Source: Haloprofundus salilacus
GTDB lineage: Archaea; Halobacteriota; Halobacteria; Halobacteriales; Haloferacaceae
DNA: 64,000 nucleotides
Reading direction: 5' to 3'
Assembly (NCBI RefSeq): GCF_020150815.1
Contig: NZ_CP083723.1
Coordinates: 806,001-870,000 of the forward strand
Positions 1-9,166 of the stretch are shown one piece after another. The stretch's first letter is position 1. The number at the start of each line of letters is the position of its first letter. Position numbers and translations under genes: made by a program. The notes under the pieces were generated by a model that was not told where the DNA came from, did no database searches, and worked only from the letters and a program-made list of their open reading frames with translations.

Positions 1-65
1 CCAACGGCGCAGCGTTCAGGGCGCTGTCTCATAGGAGTCCGCAGGTTCAAATCCTGCTCCCTGCA
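1..65 (+). tRNA. tRNA-Leu (CAG anticodon), 5' end cut by the window edge
   Basis: This is the 3' part of a leucine tRNA, starting inside the D arm. A perfect 5-bp stem CAGCG/CGCTG (bases 10-26 region) closes a 7-base loop TTCAGGG, giving anticodon CAG. A long variable arm follows, as expected for Leu, then a T arm GCAGG-TTCAAAT-CCTGC. The acceptor strand TCCCTGC and discriminator A end at 65, and CCA is not encoded. It sits 27 bases before rpl18e, the usual haloarchaeal arrangement, and may be co-transcribed with it. The 5' half lies outside the window. Confidence 0.93.
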
Positions 66-92
66 CTCCCCTTCTCAGGAGGTTACTTCATC

Positions 93-446
93 ATGAGTAG
101 CAAGACGAATCCGAGACTCACAAGTCTCATCGCCGAGCTAAAGGCGGTTTCGCGCGATTCGGACGCCGCAGTATGGCGTGACATCGCAGACCGCCTCGAA
201 AAGCCCCGGCGCACCCACGCGGAGGTCAACCTCGGCCGCATCGAGCGGTACGCAGAGGAAGACGAAACCGTGGTCGTCCCCGGCAAGGTGCTGGGGAGTG
301 GTGTGCTGCAGAAAAACGTCACCGTCGCAGCGGTCGACTTCTCGGGCACCGCCCGCAAGAAGATCGAACAGGTCGGTGACGTGCTGACGCTCGAACAGGT
401 CGCAGAACAAAACCCCGAAGGGTCCAACGTCCGGGTGATTCGATGA
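93..446 (+). CDS. rpl18e: 50S ribosomal protein L18e
   Basis: A 117-residue L18e/L15P-family protein of the large ribosomal subunit. The N-terminal [16 protein letters not shown] and the central [11 protein letters not shown] segment are typical of archaeal L18e. The ATG has a strong Shine-Dalgarno AGGAGGT at 77-83, which is notable because many haloarchaeal genes lack one and which fits an internal cistron behind the tRNA. The stop overlaps the rpl13 start by 4 bases, so translation is probably coupled. It is the first protein gene of the rpl18e-rpl13-rps9-rpoN-rpoK-eno-rps2 operon. Confidence 0.97.
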   Translation: MSSKTNPRLTSLIAELKAVSRDSDAAVWRDIADRLEKPRRTHAEVNLGRIERYAEEDETVVVPGKVLGSGVLQKNVTVAAVDFSGTARKKIEQVGDVLTLEQVAEQNPEGSNVRVIR

Positions 447-880
447 GTTACGCCGAGTTCGAAGCCGACGTGATCGTCGACGCGCGCGACTGCATCATGG
501 GTCGCGTCGCGAGCGAGGTGGCCCAGCGCGCGCTCGCCGGCGAGCGCGTCGCGGTCATCAACGCCGAACGCGCGGTCATCACCGGCAGCGACGAAGACGT
601 GATGAGCGTCTACCGGAAGCGCGCGGAGGTCGGCTCCGACCGCGGTCCGTACTACCCGAAGCGCCCCGACCGGATCTTTAAGCGAGCCATCCGCGGCATG
701 CTTCCGTACAAGCAGTCGCACGGCCGCGAAGCGTTCGAGAACGTCCGCGTCTACCTCGACAACCCGTACGACGAAGACGGCGAAGTGCTCGACGGCACGT
801 CGCTGGACCGACTCTCGAACATTAAGTTCATCTCCCTCGGAGAGGTCTCCGAAAAACTGGGTGCTAACGTCACATGGTAA
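443..880 (+). CDS. rpl13: 50S ribosomal protein L13
   Basis: A 145-residue universal large-subunit protein uL13. Visible family marks are [19 protein letters not shown] near the N-terminus (around residues 13-31), [12 protein letters not shown], and the [18 protein letters not shown] block (around 83-100). The start overlaps the rpl18e stop and the stop overlaps the rps9 start by 7 bases, so the three genes form a tightly coupled translational unit. Confidence 0.97.
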   Translation: MSYAEFEADVIVDARDCIMGRVASEVAQRALAGERVAVINAERAVITGSDEDVMSVYRKRAEVGSDRGPYYPKRPDRIFKRAIRGMLPYKQSHGREAFENVRVYLDNPYDEDGEVLDGTSLDRLSNIKFISLGEVSEKLGANVTW

Positions 881-1272
881 CCAACACGAGCGGTAAGAAG
901 AAGACGGCCGTCGCCCGCGCCACCGTGCGCGAGGGCGAGGGTCGCGTACGAATCAACTCCCGACCCGTCGAACTGGTCGACCCGGAGATCGCTCGCCTGA
1001 AGATGCTGGAGCCGTTCCGCATCGCCGGCGACGAACTCCGCGACGACGTCGACATCGACGTGCGCGTCAACGGCGGCGGCTTCAGCGGGCAGGCGGACGC
1101 CACCCGCACCGCCATCGCCCGCGGACTGGTGCAGTACTTCAACGACGCCGAACTCCGCGACGCGTACATGGAGTTCGACCGGTCGCTGCTGGTCAACGAC
1201 GTTCGCCAGTCCGAATCCAAAAAGTGGGGCGGACCAGGCGCTCGCGCCCGCTACCAGAAGTCCTACCGCTGA
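874..1272 (+). CDS. rps9: 30S ribosomal protein S9
   Basis: A 132-residue small-subunit protein uS9. The N-terminal [22 protein letters not shown] is the diagnostic S9 start. The conserved tail, with [13 protein letters not shown] at the extreme C-terminus, reaches the P-site tRNA in known ribosome structures. The start lies inside the end of rpl13. Twelve bases separate its stop from rpoN. Confidence 0.97.
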   Translation: MVTNTSGKKKTAVARATVREGEGRVRINSRPVELVDPEIARLKMLEPFRIAGDELRDDVDIDVRVNGGGFSGQADATRTAIARGLVQYFNDAELRDAYMEFDRSLLVNDVRQSESKKWGGPGARARYQKSYR

Positions 1273-1284
1273 GGTGACCTAACC

Positions 1285-1479
1285 ATGATGATACCCGTCC
1301 GGTGTTTCACGTGCGGCAACGTCGTCGCCGAGCACTGGGAAGAGTTCAAAGCGCGCGCCCGCGAGGGTGACGAAGACCCCGCCGAAGTTCTCGACGAACT
1401 CGGCGTCGAGCGGGCGTGCTGCCGACGGATGATGGTTTCGCACAAAGACCTCGTCGACGTGGTGGCACCGTACCAATGA
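1285..1479 (+). CDS. rpoN: DNA-directed RNA polymerase subunit N (Rpb10 homologue)
   Basis: A 64-residue zinc-binding subunit of the archaeal RNA polymerase assembly platform. It starts [12 protein letters not shown], giving C7 and C10, and a later CCRRM pair (around 45-46) completes the atypical Rpb10 zinc site. Either of two adjacent ATGs (1285 or 1288) could be used. The stop overlaps the rpoK start by 4 bases. Confidence 0.97.
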   Translation: MMIPVRCFTCGNVVAEHWEEFKARAREGDEDPAEVLDELGVERACCRRMMVSHKDLVDVVAPYQ

Positions 1480-1652
1480 TGCAACACTACAATCGGTACG
1501 AGAAGGCGCGCATCCTCGGCGCACGAGCGCTGCAGATATCGTACGGCGCACCCGTGCTCGTCGAATCGAAACAGACCGAACCGATCCTCATCGCGGCCGA
1601 GGAGTACGACGCCGGGGTGCTCCCGTTCACCGTCCGGCGGGGGGAGACGTAG
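1476..1652 (+). CDS. rpoK: DNA-directed RNA polymerase subunit K (Rpb6 homologue)
   Basis: A 58-residue RNA polymerase subunit. The core [18 protein letters not shown] followed by GAPVLVE and [18 protein letters not shown] is the standard archaeal RpoK. The reading frame is open further upstream, but the ATG at 1476 overlaps the rpoN stop and gives the usual family length, so it was chosen. The stop codon directly abuts the enolase ATG. Confidence 0.96.
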   Translation: MMQHYNRYEKARILGARALQISYGAPVLVESKQTEPILIAAEEYDAGVLPFTVRRGET

Positions 1653-2858
1653 ATGACGCTCGTTACGAGCGTTCGACTCCGCCGCGTGCTCGACTCTCGG
1701 GGCAACCCGACCGTCGAAGCCGACGTGATGACCGAGTCCGGCGGATTCGGTCGGGCGGCCGCGCCGAGCGGCGCCTCGACCGGCGAGTACGAGGCCATCG
1801 AGCTGCCGCCGAACGAGTCCATCGCGGCGACGCGCGAACGCGCCGTCCCGCGTCTCGTCGGCGAAGTCCACGCCGGTAATCAGCGCGAAGTCGACGACAC
1901 GCTCCGCGCCGCCGACGGCACCAAGAACTTCTCGGAGATCGGCGCCAACAGCGCGGTCGCCATCTCGATGGCGGCCGCGAAAGCCGGCGCAGACGTGCTC
2001 GGCGCGCCGCTGTACCAGCATCTCGGCGGTGCGTTCCGCGGCGAAGAGTTCCCGACGCCGCTCGGCAACGTCGTCGGCGGCGGCGAACACGCCGCGAAGG
2101 CGACGCACATCCAGGAGTTCCTCTCGGCGCCCGTCGGCGCACCGAACATCGAAGACGCCGTCTTCGCCAACGCCGCAGTGCACGCTCGCGTCGCCGATAT
2201 TCTCGACGAGCGAGACATCGCAGCTGCGAAGGGCGACGAGGGCGCGTGGGCGCCCGCCGTAGACGACAGCGAAGCGTTCGAAATCGTCGACGAGGCCGTC
2301 TCCGACGTGGAGGACGACCTCGGCTTCGAGATTCGCTTCGGACTCGACGTCGCCGCCGCGGAGCTGTACGACGAGGACGACGACGTCTACCGCTACGGCG
2401 ACACGGAGCGCTCGACCGACGAGCAGATCGCGTACATCGCCGACCTCGTCGACGAGTACGACCTCGCCTACGTCGAGGACCCCCTCGACGAGAACGACTA
2501 CGAGGGCTTCGCCGACCTCACCGACGAGGTGGGCGACCGGACGCTCGTCTGCGGCGACGACCTGTTCGTCACGAACGTCGAGCGCCTGCAGACGGGTATC
2601 GACGAGGGTGCCGCGAACAGCATCCTCATCAAGCCGAACCAGATCGGCACGCTGTCGGACGCGTTCGACGCGATCGAACTGGCGACGAAACACGGCTACG
2701 ACTCCGTCATCTCGCACCGCTCGGGCGAGACGGAGGACACGACCATCGCACACCTCGCCGTCGCGACCGCCGCGCCGTTCATCAAGACGGGCGCGGTCGG
2801 CGGTGAGCGAACTGCCAAGCTCAACGAACTCATCCGCATCGCGGACGACGCAGTATGA
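1653..2858 (+). CDS. eno: enolase (phosphopyruvate hydratase)
   Basis: A 401-residue glycolytic/gluconeogenic enzyme that interconverts 2-phosphoglycerate and phosphoenolpyruvate. The catalytic-loop sequence [10 protein letters not shown] (around residues 39-48), the magnesium-site [11 protein letters not shown] and GDDLFVTN segments, the catalytic lysine in LIKPNQIGT and the SHRSGETED signature are all present. Length matches archaeal enolases. Its position between rpoK and rps2 is a conserved archaeal arrangement. The start is immediate after rpoK and the stop overlaps rps2 by 4 bases. Confidence 0.97.
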   Translation: MTLVTSVRLRRVLDSRGNPTVEADVMTESGGFGRAAAPSGASTGEYEAIELPPNESIAATRERAVPRLVGEVHAGNQREVDDTLRAADGTKNFSEIGANSAVAISMAAAKAGADVLGAPLYQHLGGAFRGEEFPTPLGNVVGGGEHAAKATHIQEFLSAPVGAPNIEDAVFANAAVHARVADILDERDIAAAKGDEGAWAPAVDDSEAFEIVDEAVSDVEDDLGFEIRFGLDVAAAELYDEDDDVYRYGDTERSTDEQIAYIADLVDEYDLAYVEDPLDENDYEGFADLTDEVGDRTLVCGDDLFVTNVERLQTGIDEGAANSILIKPNQIGTLSDAFDAIELATKHGYDSVISHRSGETEDTTIAHLAVATAAPFIKTGAVGGERTAKLNELIRIADDAV

Positions 2859-3649
2859 CCGAAAACGACAACGAAGCACTCGAAACCGCCGAGGAGGAGA
2901 TCGAGGAGGAGGCGACCGGCGAAGCCGGTGCCAACCCCGAGGTTGATCCCGACATCGAGGCGGACGACGACCTGCCCGCCGAGGGAGCCGACGAGGCCCC
3001 CGAGGCTGAAGAAGAAGAAGAAGCGGACGACAGTCCGATGTTCGACGAGGACGTGATGCCCGACGACGAGGCGGACCTCCTCATCCCCGTGGAGGACTAC
3101 CTCCAGGCGGGCGTCCACATCGGGACCCAGCAGAAGACCAAGGACATGGAGCGGTTCATCCACCGCGTCCGCGACGACGGTCTCTACGTCCTCGACGTGA
3201 GCCAGACCGACAAGCGCGTCCGCACCGCCGCGGACTTCCTCGCGAACTACGATGCCGAGCAGGTGCTCGTCACCTCCTCGCGCCAGTACGGTCGGTTCCC
3301 GGCCGAGAAGTTCGCAGACGCCATCGGCGCTCGCGCCCGCACCGGTCGGTTCATCCCCGGCACGCTGACGAACCCCGACTACCGCGGCTACATCGAACCG
3401 GACGTCGTGGTCGTCACCGACCCCATCGGCGACGCGCAGGCCGTCAAGGAGGCCATCACGGTCGGCATCCCGGTCATCGCGATGTGCGACTCGAACAACC
3501 AGCTGTCGAACGTCGACCTCGTCATCCCAACGAACAACAAAGGTCGCCGCGCGCTGTCGGTCGTCTACTGGCTACTCGCCAACGAGACGCTCGACCGCCG
3601 TGGCGCCGACACCGTCTACGCCCTCGAAGACTTCGAGGAAGGCATCTAA
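2855..3649 (+). CDS. rps2: 30S ribosomal protein S2 with acidic N-terminal extension
   Basis: A 264-residue small-subunit protein uS2. The conserved domain starts near residue 72 ([18 protein letters not shown]) and includes [27 protein letters not shown] and the C-terminal [20 protein letters not shown]. About 70 residues in front are almost only Glu, Asp, Ala and Pro, an acidic extension seen in haloarchaeal S2 and assumed to be a salt adaptation. It is the last gene of the operon; 74 bases follow before the next start. Confidence 0.96.
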   Translation: MTENDNEALETAEEEIEEEATGEAGANPEVDPDIEADDDLPAEGADEAPEAEEEEEADDSPMFDEDVMPDDEADLLIPVEDYLQAGVHIGTQQKTKDMERFIHRVRDDGLYVLDVSQTDKRVRTAADFLANYDAEQVLVTSSRQYGRFPAEKFADAIGARARTGRFIPGTLTNPDYRGYIEPDVVVVTDPIGDAQAVKEAITVGIPVIAMCDSNNQLSNVDLVIPTNNKGRRALSVVYWLLANETLDRRGADTVYALEDFEEGI

Positions 3650-3723
3650 GCCGACGACTTTCACCGATTCGATTCCGACTCATTTTCGGAGATGCTAAGC
3701 ACGTAGCGACAGCAATCGAACAT

Positions 3724-4239
3724 ATGACCGAGCCTCCACCCGGCCGAGCGACAGAGACCGCCGAGAGCCGACAGCGGTGGGGGTGGTCCGGCCACGGCGA
3801 GGGCGCGAAAGTGGAGAAGGACGCGATGGGGCTGTTTCTCGACGACGTCGCCTACGCGTTCGCGGAGATCTCGGTGTCGGCGTTGCCCGTGATACTCGCC
3901 GTCTACCTCGCGGGTGACATCCGCGTGTTCGGCGCGAGAACCGCCACGCTGGTGGCCTGGCTGACGATGGTCGTCGTCGCGGCGGTCATCCGCGGCGGGT
4001 GGGTGACGCCGCTCGGGTCCGACGTCCCCGGATGGGTGACGCTCGCGCCGTCGCTCGTTCTCCTTCGATTCGTGTACTTCAACGCCGCACTCGCGCTGGC
4101 GGGCTACGGCGGCGCGGCGATATCCGGCGAACTCGGACTCCCGCTCGAATCGGTCCTCTTCGCGTTCGTCGTCGGGGTTCTCTCCGTAGCTCTCTTCCCG
4201 CGTCTCGCCGAGGACGTTTCACGGCGACACGCGAGCTGA
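3724..4239 (+). CDS. haloarchaeal multi-pass membrane protein of unknown function
   Basis: A 171-residue protein not assigned to a named family. A hydrophilic N-terminus of about 40 residues is followed by roughly four hydrophobic segments: around 42-62 (VSALPVILAVYLAG), 72-92 (LVAWLTMVVVAAVI), 101-125, and 140-162 (SVLFAFVVGVLSVALF). The ATG at 3724 follows a CAT box-like CATATG context and gives a sensible cytoplasmic N-terminus. It stands alone between rps2 and a decayed gene. No enzymatic motif is visible. Confidence 0.72.
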   Translation: MTEPPPGRATETAESRQRWGWSGHGEGAKVEKDAMGLFLDDVAYAFAEISVSALPVILAVYLAGDIRVFGARTATLVAWLTMVVVAAVIRGGWVTPLGSDVPGWVTLAPSLVLLRFVYFNAALALAGYGGAAISGELGLPLESVLFAFVVGVLSVALFPRLAEDVSRRHAS

Positions 4240-4302
4240 CGAGCGGGGCGGCGTGTAACCGGTCGATAGGGGATTCAAACCGGCGGTACACGTCTTTGGT
4301 GT

Positions 4303-5077
4303 ATGAGCGGGATAGATGGAACGAGGAGGCTCTCGACGGGACACGTCGTCTCGCTGCCGCTGCGGTGCGAGGCCGACGTCACGGGCGCGACGTTCACCGC
4401 ACGATAGCACCGTCTCGACGCCGTCGTACCCGACGGTCTGACCCCGATTCGCGTCGCGCCGCGGTCGGGGCTGGTCACCCTCGCAGGTGTTCGGTACTGC
4501 TTCGTGGAGGGATTCGACCCCTACGAGGAGTTCGCGGTCGTCGTCCCCGTCGCGCGGCAAACGGTCGGCGTATGGGGCGTTCCACGGTTCGGAGTCGGAA
4601 GCCGATATCGGCGGCTACGTCCACGCGCTGCCGGTGACGACGGAGGCGTCGAGGGTGCTCGGCAGAGAGATCTGGGGCTATCCGAAGATGGTCGCCGATA
4701 TCTCCATCGGCGACGTCGACGACGGGGTGCGGGTGAGCGTCGGGCCGGACGGAGATAGAGACGAACGCGGAGACGGAAGCGGAGACGCCCCTGTGACGAC
4801 GACGCTGACCGTGCGAAACGGATTGACGCTCCCGCTCGACGTTCGGGCGGCGAGTTACAGCGTAAACGACGGCGTCCTCTCGCGAGCGTCGGTAGACCTC
4901 ATCGGTGAGGTTCGCGTCGGAGTCGGTGGCGCTCGCCTCGATATCGGCGACGGAGCAGTGGGGGCGACGCTCCGGGAACTCACCGTCGGTCGTCCCGTCG
5001 GGCAATTCGTCGCACAGCGGCTTCGAGCGCACGTCCACGTACCGGCGGCGGTGGGCGGCGAGACCCCGCGAGGATAG
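4303..5077 (+). pseudogene. acetoacetate decarboxylase-like gene, broken by an in-frame TAG and a frameshift
   Basis: From the ATG at 4303 the frame reads STGHVVSLPLRCEADVTG, hits TAG at 4405-4407, and then continues as HRLDAVVPDGLTPIRVAP, VRYCFVEGFDPYEEFAVVVPVARQ. Near 4555-4600 the homology moves to the next frame: GGYVHALPVTTEASRVLGREIWGYPKMVADI, ending at 5077. GREIWGYPK and the overall order match the acetoacetate decarboxylase-like (ADC) fold family, and the total (about 258 codons) is a full-length gene. Two independent lesions argue for a pseudogene rather than one sequencing error. The original substrate is unknown; haloarchaeal members are uncharacterised. Confidence 0.8.
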
Positions 5078-5139
5078 CGAGAGCGGATGCGGGACGTGAT
5101 TCGCATACCCTTAAGCGGACTCTCTTTCTTTGTTCGTTT

Positions 5140-6219
5140 ATGACCGTTTCGAGCGCCCCGGGCAAGGTGTACCTCTTCGGGGAGCACGCCGTCGTCTACG
5201 GCGAGCCCGCGGTGCCCTGCGCCATCGAGCGCCGCGCGACCGTCAGCGTCGAACCGCGAGCAGACGACCACATCCGCGTCACGGCGCGAGACCTGAGCCT
5301 CGACGGCTTCACCGTTGAGTACGGACAGTCGCCGGACGAGCGCCCGGACGTTGATGTCCCGACGCCGTTGGTCGAGGCGGCGACTGGCTACGTCGACGCC
5401 GCCGTCGAACAGGCGCGTGACGCCGTTTCCGACCCCGAGGCGGGGTTCGACGTCACCATCGAGAGCGACATTCCGCTCGGCGCGGGGTTGGGTTCCTCGG
5501 CGGCCGTAGTAGTCGCGAGCATCGACGCCGCGACGCGCTCGCTGGGCGTCGAACTCGACCCGGTGGAGATAGCGGAACGCGCCTACCAGGCCGAGTACGA
5601 GGTTCAGAGCGGCCAAGCGTCGCGGGCGGACACCTTCTGTTCGGCGATGGGCGGGGCAGTCCGCGTCGAGGGCGACGACTGCCGGACGATAGACACGCCG
5701 AACCTCCCGTTCGTCGTCGGCTTCGACGGCGGCGCGGGCGACACCGGCGCGCTCGTCGCGGGCGTCCGCGACTTGAAAGAACGCTACGCCTTCGCGGCCG
5801 ACACCGTCGAAACCGTCGGCGACATCGTCCGCGAGGGCGAGACGCTCCTCGCCGATGCCGACGCCGACGGCGACCCCGACGAGGAGTTGCTGGCGGAACT
5901 CGGTAACCTGATGGACTTCAACCACGGGTTGTTGGAGGCGCTCGGCGTCTCCTCGCGCTCGCTCGACAATATGGTGTGGGCCGCGCGGATGGCGGGCGCA
6001 CACGGCGCGAAACTGACCGGCGCGGGCGGCGGCGGCTGTATCGTCGCGCTCGACCCGACGCCGGAGACGGAGACCGGTCTCCGGTTCACTCCCGGCTGTG
6101 AGGACGTCTTCCGGGCGGAGTTGGCGACCGAGGGCGTCCGCGTGGAAGCCGAAAGTGCCGTCGGCGCTCGCGGCGACGACGGCGGCGAGGCCGGCGAGCG
6201 CGACGAGGGAGCCGAATGA
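5140..6219 (+). CDS. mvk: mevalonate kinase
   Basis: A 359-residue GHMP-family kinase that phosphorylates mevalonate, feeding archaeal isoprenoid lipid synthesis. GHMP motif 1 is APGKVYLFGEHAVVYGEPAV (residues 6-25), motif 2 is PLGAGLGSSAAVVVAS (around 112-127) and motif 3 is KLTGAGGGGCIVAL near the C-terminus. A TATA-like CCCTTAAG ends 25 bases before the ATG, so the mRNA is probably leaderless. The stop overlaps the isopentenyl phosphate kinase start by 4 bases. The two genes are consecutive parts of the alternative archaeal mevalonate pathway. Confidence 0.95.
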   Translation: MTVSSAPGKVYLFGEHAVVYGEPAVPCAIERRATVSVEPRADDHIRVTARDLSLDGFTVEYGQSPDERPDVDVPTPLVEAATGYVDAAVEQARDAVSDPEAGFDVTIESDIPLGAGLGSSAAVVVASIDAATRSLGVELDPVEIAERAYQAEYEVQSGQASRADTFCSAMGGAVRVEGDDCRTIDTPNLPFVVGFDGGAGDTGALVAGVRDLKERYAFAADTVETVGDIVREGETLLADADADGDPDEELLAELGNLMDFNHGLLEALGVSSRSLDNMVWAARMAGAHGAKLTGAGGGGCIVALDPTPETETGLRFTPGCEDVFRAELATEGVRVEAESAVGARGDDGGEAGERDEGAE

Positions 6220-6986
6220 CGATCGTCCTCAAACTCGGTGGGAGTGTCGTCACCGACAAGGACAGCCCTGAGACCGTCGACGACGACGCGCTCTCGGTAG
6301 CCGTCGAGGCCATCGCCACATCGGGCGTCTCAGACCTCGTCGTCGTCCACGGCGGCGGCAGTTTCGGCCACCACCACGCTGCGACCCACGGCGTCAGCAC
6401 CACCGAAGGGACGTCGGACGCGGCGGGGGCGCTCGCCATCCACGCGGCGATGAAGCGACTGAACGACGCCGTCGTCTCGCGGTTGCAGTCGCGAGGCGTC
6501 CCCGCGCTTCCGGTCCACCCGCTGTCGCTGGCGGCGCGACACGACACGGACGAGGGCAACGGGAAGCGGAGCGGCGATGCGGCGCTCTCGCTCCCGCTCG
6601 ACTCGACGGAGACGCTGCTCGGCGAGGGGTTCGTCCCGGTGCTCCACGGCGACGTGGTCGCGCACGCGGGCCGCGGCGTCACCGTCGTCTCCGGCGACGA
6701 ACTGGTCGTCCGACTCGCCGACGGGCTGAGGGCCGAGCGCGTCGGTCTCTGCTCGACCGTGCCGGGCGTCTACGACGAGAACGACGCCGTCGTCGACGAG
6801 ATTCGGTCGTTCGATGACGTGGCGGCGGCACTCGGCGAGAGCGAGTCGACGGACGTCACCGGCGGGATGGCCGCGAAAGTCCGGGCGCTGCTGGCGATGG
6901 ATGCCCCGGCGCACGTGTTCGGTCCCGAGAGCGTCGGTCCGTTTCTGGCGGGCGAGTCGCCAGGGACGCGCATTGACGGGCGGTGA
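6216..6986 (+). CDS. isopentenyl phosphate kinase
   Basis: A 256-residue amino-acid-kinase-fold enzyme that converts isopentenyl phosphate to isopentenyl diphosphate, the last step of the alternative mevalonate route. The N-terminal LKLGGSVVTDKDSPE, the HGGGSFGHHHAATHG loop with the histidine that marks this family, and VLHGDVVAH all fit. It is translationally coupled to mvk. The cofactor-binding GGMAAKVRALLAM near the C-terminus is intact. Confidence 0.93.
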   Translation: MTIVLKLGGSVVTDKDSPETVDDDALSVAVEAIATSGVSDLVVVHGGGSFGHHHAATHGVSTTEGTSDAAGALAIHAAMKRLNDAVVSRLQSRGVPALPVHPLSLAARHDTDEGNGKRSGDAALSLPLDSTETLLGEGFVPVLHGDVVAHAGRGVTVVSGDELVVRLADGLRAERVGLCSTVPGVYDENDAVVDEIRSFDDVAAALGESESTDVTGGMAAKVRALLAMDAPAHVFGPESVGPFLAGESPGTRIDGR

Positions 6987-7081
6987 GGGATTCCAGAGAC
7001 GGCGCATCGACCGCACGCTGCGCTCTGTTAGAGCGGAGAGCAGAAAAATCAGGGTCTCCGAGCGAGCGCACCCACTGAGCC

Positions 7082-7216
7082 TCAGGCTTCGAGGCCGAGT
7101 TTCACTAGTTCGTCCTCGGTTTGTTCTTCATGTAGCTCCGCTTCGTCGTGTTCTGCGAGCAGTTCGCCGCGCTCGGTCTCGGTCAGTTCGTCGATGGCTG
7201 TATAGTGGTGGCACAT
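7082..7216 (-). CDS. 44-residue CHH-start microprotein, function unknown
   Basis: A reading frame on the minus strand begins MCHHYTAIDELTETERGE and ends VKLGLEA. It is 44 residues, strongly acidic, with 12 Glu and a single Cys-His-His cluster at positions 2-4 that could bind a metal. The rest looks like a short charged helical hairpin. Similar tiny CHH-starting acidic proteins are, from memory, scattered through haloarchaeal genomes without known function. It lies alone between the isopentenyl phosphate kinase gene and the EamA gene. A TATA-like TACATACC lies upstream on its strand. Codon use matches the neighbours. Confidence 0.7.
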   Translation of the reverse strand: MCHHYTAIDELTETERGELLAEHDEAELHEEQTEDELVKLGLEA

Positions 7217-7290
7217 AACACTGTAGAGTTGGCTACCGGTATGTAAGTGGGTTACGGCGTTTCAGCGCGACAGACGGTCGTCGCCGGCCG

Positions 7291-8232
7291 TCAGTCTGAC
7301 CGCGAGTCAGCCGAAGTCGTGCGATTGCGGCGACGGTCGAGCGCCGTTCTGATGCTGTCGGCTTTCACGAACAGGAACGCGACGAAGACGCCGACGAAGC
7401 CGACCACCGTCGTCGCGTCGAGCGTCTCCTCGAGGACGAAGAAGCCGAACAGCGCCGCGAACGGTGGGATGGCGTACTCCAACAGCCCAGCCTGAATCGG
7501 ACCGATTCGGTCCAAGAGACGGAAGTAGGCGAAGAACCCGGCCGCGCCCGGGATCAGCGCGAGGTACACCAACCAGCCGAGCGCTTTCGGGGTCGCCGAG
7601 GCGAACGCGAGCGACCCCAGCGACTCGCCGGGGAGCGCGAGGGCGGCGGCGGCGAGCAGGAGCGCGCCGACGAGAAGCGTCCACGCTTGCAACGCGACCG
7701 GCGGGAGCGTTGCGTCGTCTTCGCGGGTGAATACGGCCCCGAACACCCACGCGACGGCGGAGGCGAGTACGAGGCCCGCCCCGACGCTCGCCGAGAGGTC
7801 GCCGGGGTCCGGACGGGCCATGAGCGCGACGCTCAGAAAGCCGACGAGGATTCCTACCGCGCCCGTCGCCGAGAGACTGTCATCGTGCCGAGAGAGGCGC
7901 GCGAAGGCGGGCGTCGCGACGGGGACGAGCCCCAGAAGCGTCGCCGCGACGGCGCTCGTGACGAACTGCTGGCCGGCGAACAAGAGCGCGTGGTGGAGAC
8001 CGATGTTGAACGCGCCGCCGGAGAGAATCGGCAGCCAGTCGCCGCGGCCGGTCGGAACCCGTCGCGTTCCGAGGGCGAAGACGACGGCGAACAGCGCCAG
8101 CGCCGCGAGCGAAAACCGGAGCGCGGCGAGCGTCACGGGTGGAAACGAGTCGAGCGCGGCCTTCGTCGCGACGAACGCGGTGCCCCAGACGGCGGCGATT
8201 CCGACGAACAGGGCGGCGTCTCTTCGACTCAC
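7291..8232 (-). CDS. EamA/DMT-superfamily transporter
   Basis: A 313-residue integral membrane protein of the drug/metabolite transporter superfamily, probably an exporter. About ten hydrophobic segments form two EamA repeats. The first begins ALFVGIAAVWGTAFVATKAALD and the second includes VAWVFGAVFTREDD. LEYAIPPFAALFGFFVLEETLD near the end is the family's typical late motif. The C-terminus is basic (RTALDRRRNRTTSADSR) and therefore probably cytoplasmic. Its 5' end is 21 bases from the stop of the metallo-beta-lactamase gene on the same strand, suggesting co-transcription. The substrate cannot be read from sequence. Confidence 0.88.
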   Translation of the reverse strand: MSRRDAALFVGIAAVWGTAFVATKAALDSFPPVTLAALRFSLAALALFAVVFALGTRRVPTGRGDWLPILSGGAFNIGLHHALLFAGQQFVTSAVAATLLGLVPVATPAFARLSRHDDSLSATGAVGILVGFLSVALMARPDPGDLSASVGAGLVLASAVAWVFGAVFTREDDATLPPVALQAWTLLVGALLLAAAALALPGESLGSLAFASATPKALGWLVYLALIPGAAGFFAYFRLLDRIGPIQAGLLEYAIPPFAALFGFFVLEETLDATTVVGFVGVFVAFLFVKADSIRTALDRRRNRTTSADSRSD

Positions 8233-8253
8233 TCCCCGAGGTTTCGCGCGTCG

Positions 8254-9039
8254 CTATTCAGGGATTTCGAAACGCAGGCCGTCGCGGGCGATTCGCACGT
8301 CGCCGTCGAAGTTGGCTTCGACACTGCCGAGCATCTCGCGGTGTTTGCCCTCCGTGTGCGGGTAGAGGTGGGTCAGGTAAAGGCGGTCGATATCGCACCC
8401 CGACAGCACCTCGCCCAACTGCGTTGGCGTCGGGTGGTTCGACACGTCGACTTCGTCAGGGAACGAGCAGTCGTGCGCGAGAACGACGGAGCCGTCGGCG
8501 AAGTTCGCGAGGCCCTCGAACGCCTCCGAGTCGCCGGAGAAGGTGAACGCGTCGTCGAAGCGGTAGGCGAGACACGGTATCGAGTGACGCGTCTCGTGAG
8601 CCTCGACCGGAAATCCGGCGACCTCGAATGGTTCGTTGGCGGTGACCTCGCGGACGGCGAGGTCGAGGCGGTCCTGCAGGTAGTCGTGGGCGGTCAGCAG
8701 GTCGTCGAGAAGCAATTTCGTCCCCGCGGGGCCGACGACTTCGAGGTGGTCCTCTCCCGCCAGCCAGCGGGCTTTCAGCAGGGCTAAGAGGTCCGAGACG
8801 TGGTCGAGGTGGTGGTGGGTGAGCAGTACGGTGGCGACACCCTCGTAACCCACGTCGGTCCGGCTGAGGCGGTGGAGGACGCCCGCGCCGCAGTCGACGA
8901 GCAGGGGGCGTCTGTCGCCGTTTTGGGCGCTCTCACCGTCTCCGTCGTCTCCGCCGGCGCTCGGTTCGAGGAGTAGTCCGGTCTGGACGCGCTCGGGGAG
9001 CGGCATCGCGCTGCCAGTGCCGAGAAACGTGACGTGCAT
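8254..9039 (-). CDS. MBL-fold metallohydrolase, RNase Z-like
   Basis: A 261-residue metallo-beta-lactamase-fold protein. The start MHVTFLGTGSAMPLPERVQTG and the metal motif LLTHHHLDHVSDLLALL (HxHxDH) are as in the RNase Z/ElaC-like branch. Later ligands appear in LAHDCSFPDE and near YLTHLYPHTEGKH. It lacks a clear exosite arm, so true tRNA 3' processing is uncertain; a related phosphodiesterase or general hydrolase is possible. It lies upstream of the EamA gene on the same strand. Confidence 0.85.
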   Translation of the reverse strand: MHVTFLGTGSAMPLPERVQTGLLLEPSAGGDDGDGESAQNGDRRPLLVDCGAGVLHRLSRTDVGYEGVATVLLTHHHLDHVSDLLALLKARWLAGEDHLEVVGPAGTKLLLDDLLTAHDYLQDRLDLAVREVTANEPFEVAGFPVEAHETRHSIPCLAYRFDDAFTFSGDSEAFEGLANFADGSVVLAHDCSFPDEVDVSNHPTPTQLGEVLSGCDIDRLYLTHLYPHTEGKHREMLGSVEANFDGDVRIARDGLRFEIPE

Positions 9040-9166
9040 ACCCGGAGGGTTGCGCTACACCCGGAAAGTGATTCGGGCGTCCGCGCTGCGCTTCGGTCGA
9101 CGACGCGCGGCGGCACGAACGACGCGTCTAACGAGAGAGGGGCGTCGGCCGCCTCCCGGCGACCGT

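Noticed and set aside
1263-2879. 538-codon open frame on the minus strand opposite enolase
   Set aside because: High GC content leaves stop codons rare in frames opposite real genes. Its translation shows no domain, and enolase on the plus strand is certain.
4405-4407. TAG read through as pyrrolysine or a similar coded residue in the decarboxylase-like gene
   Set aside because: Haloarchaea of this type are not expected to use pyrrolysine, and a second lesion (frameshift) in the same gene makes decay simpler.
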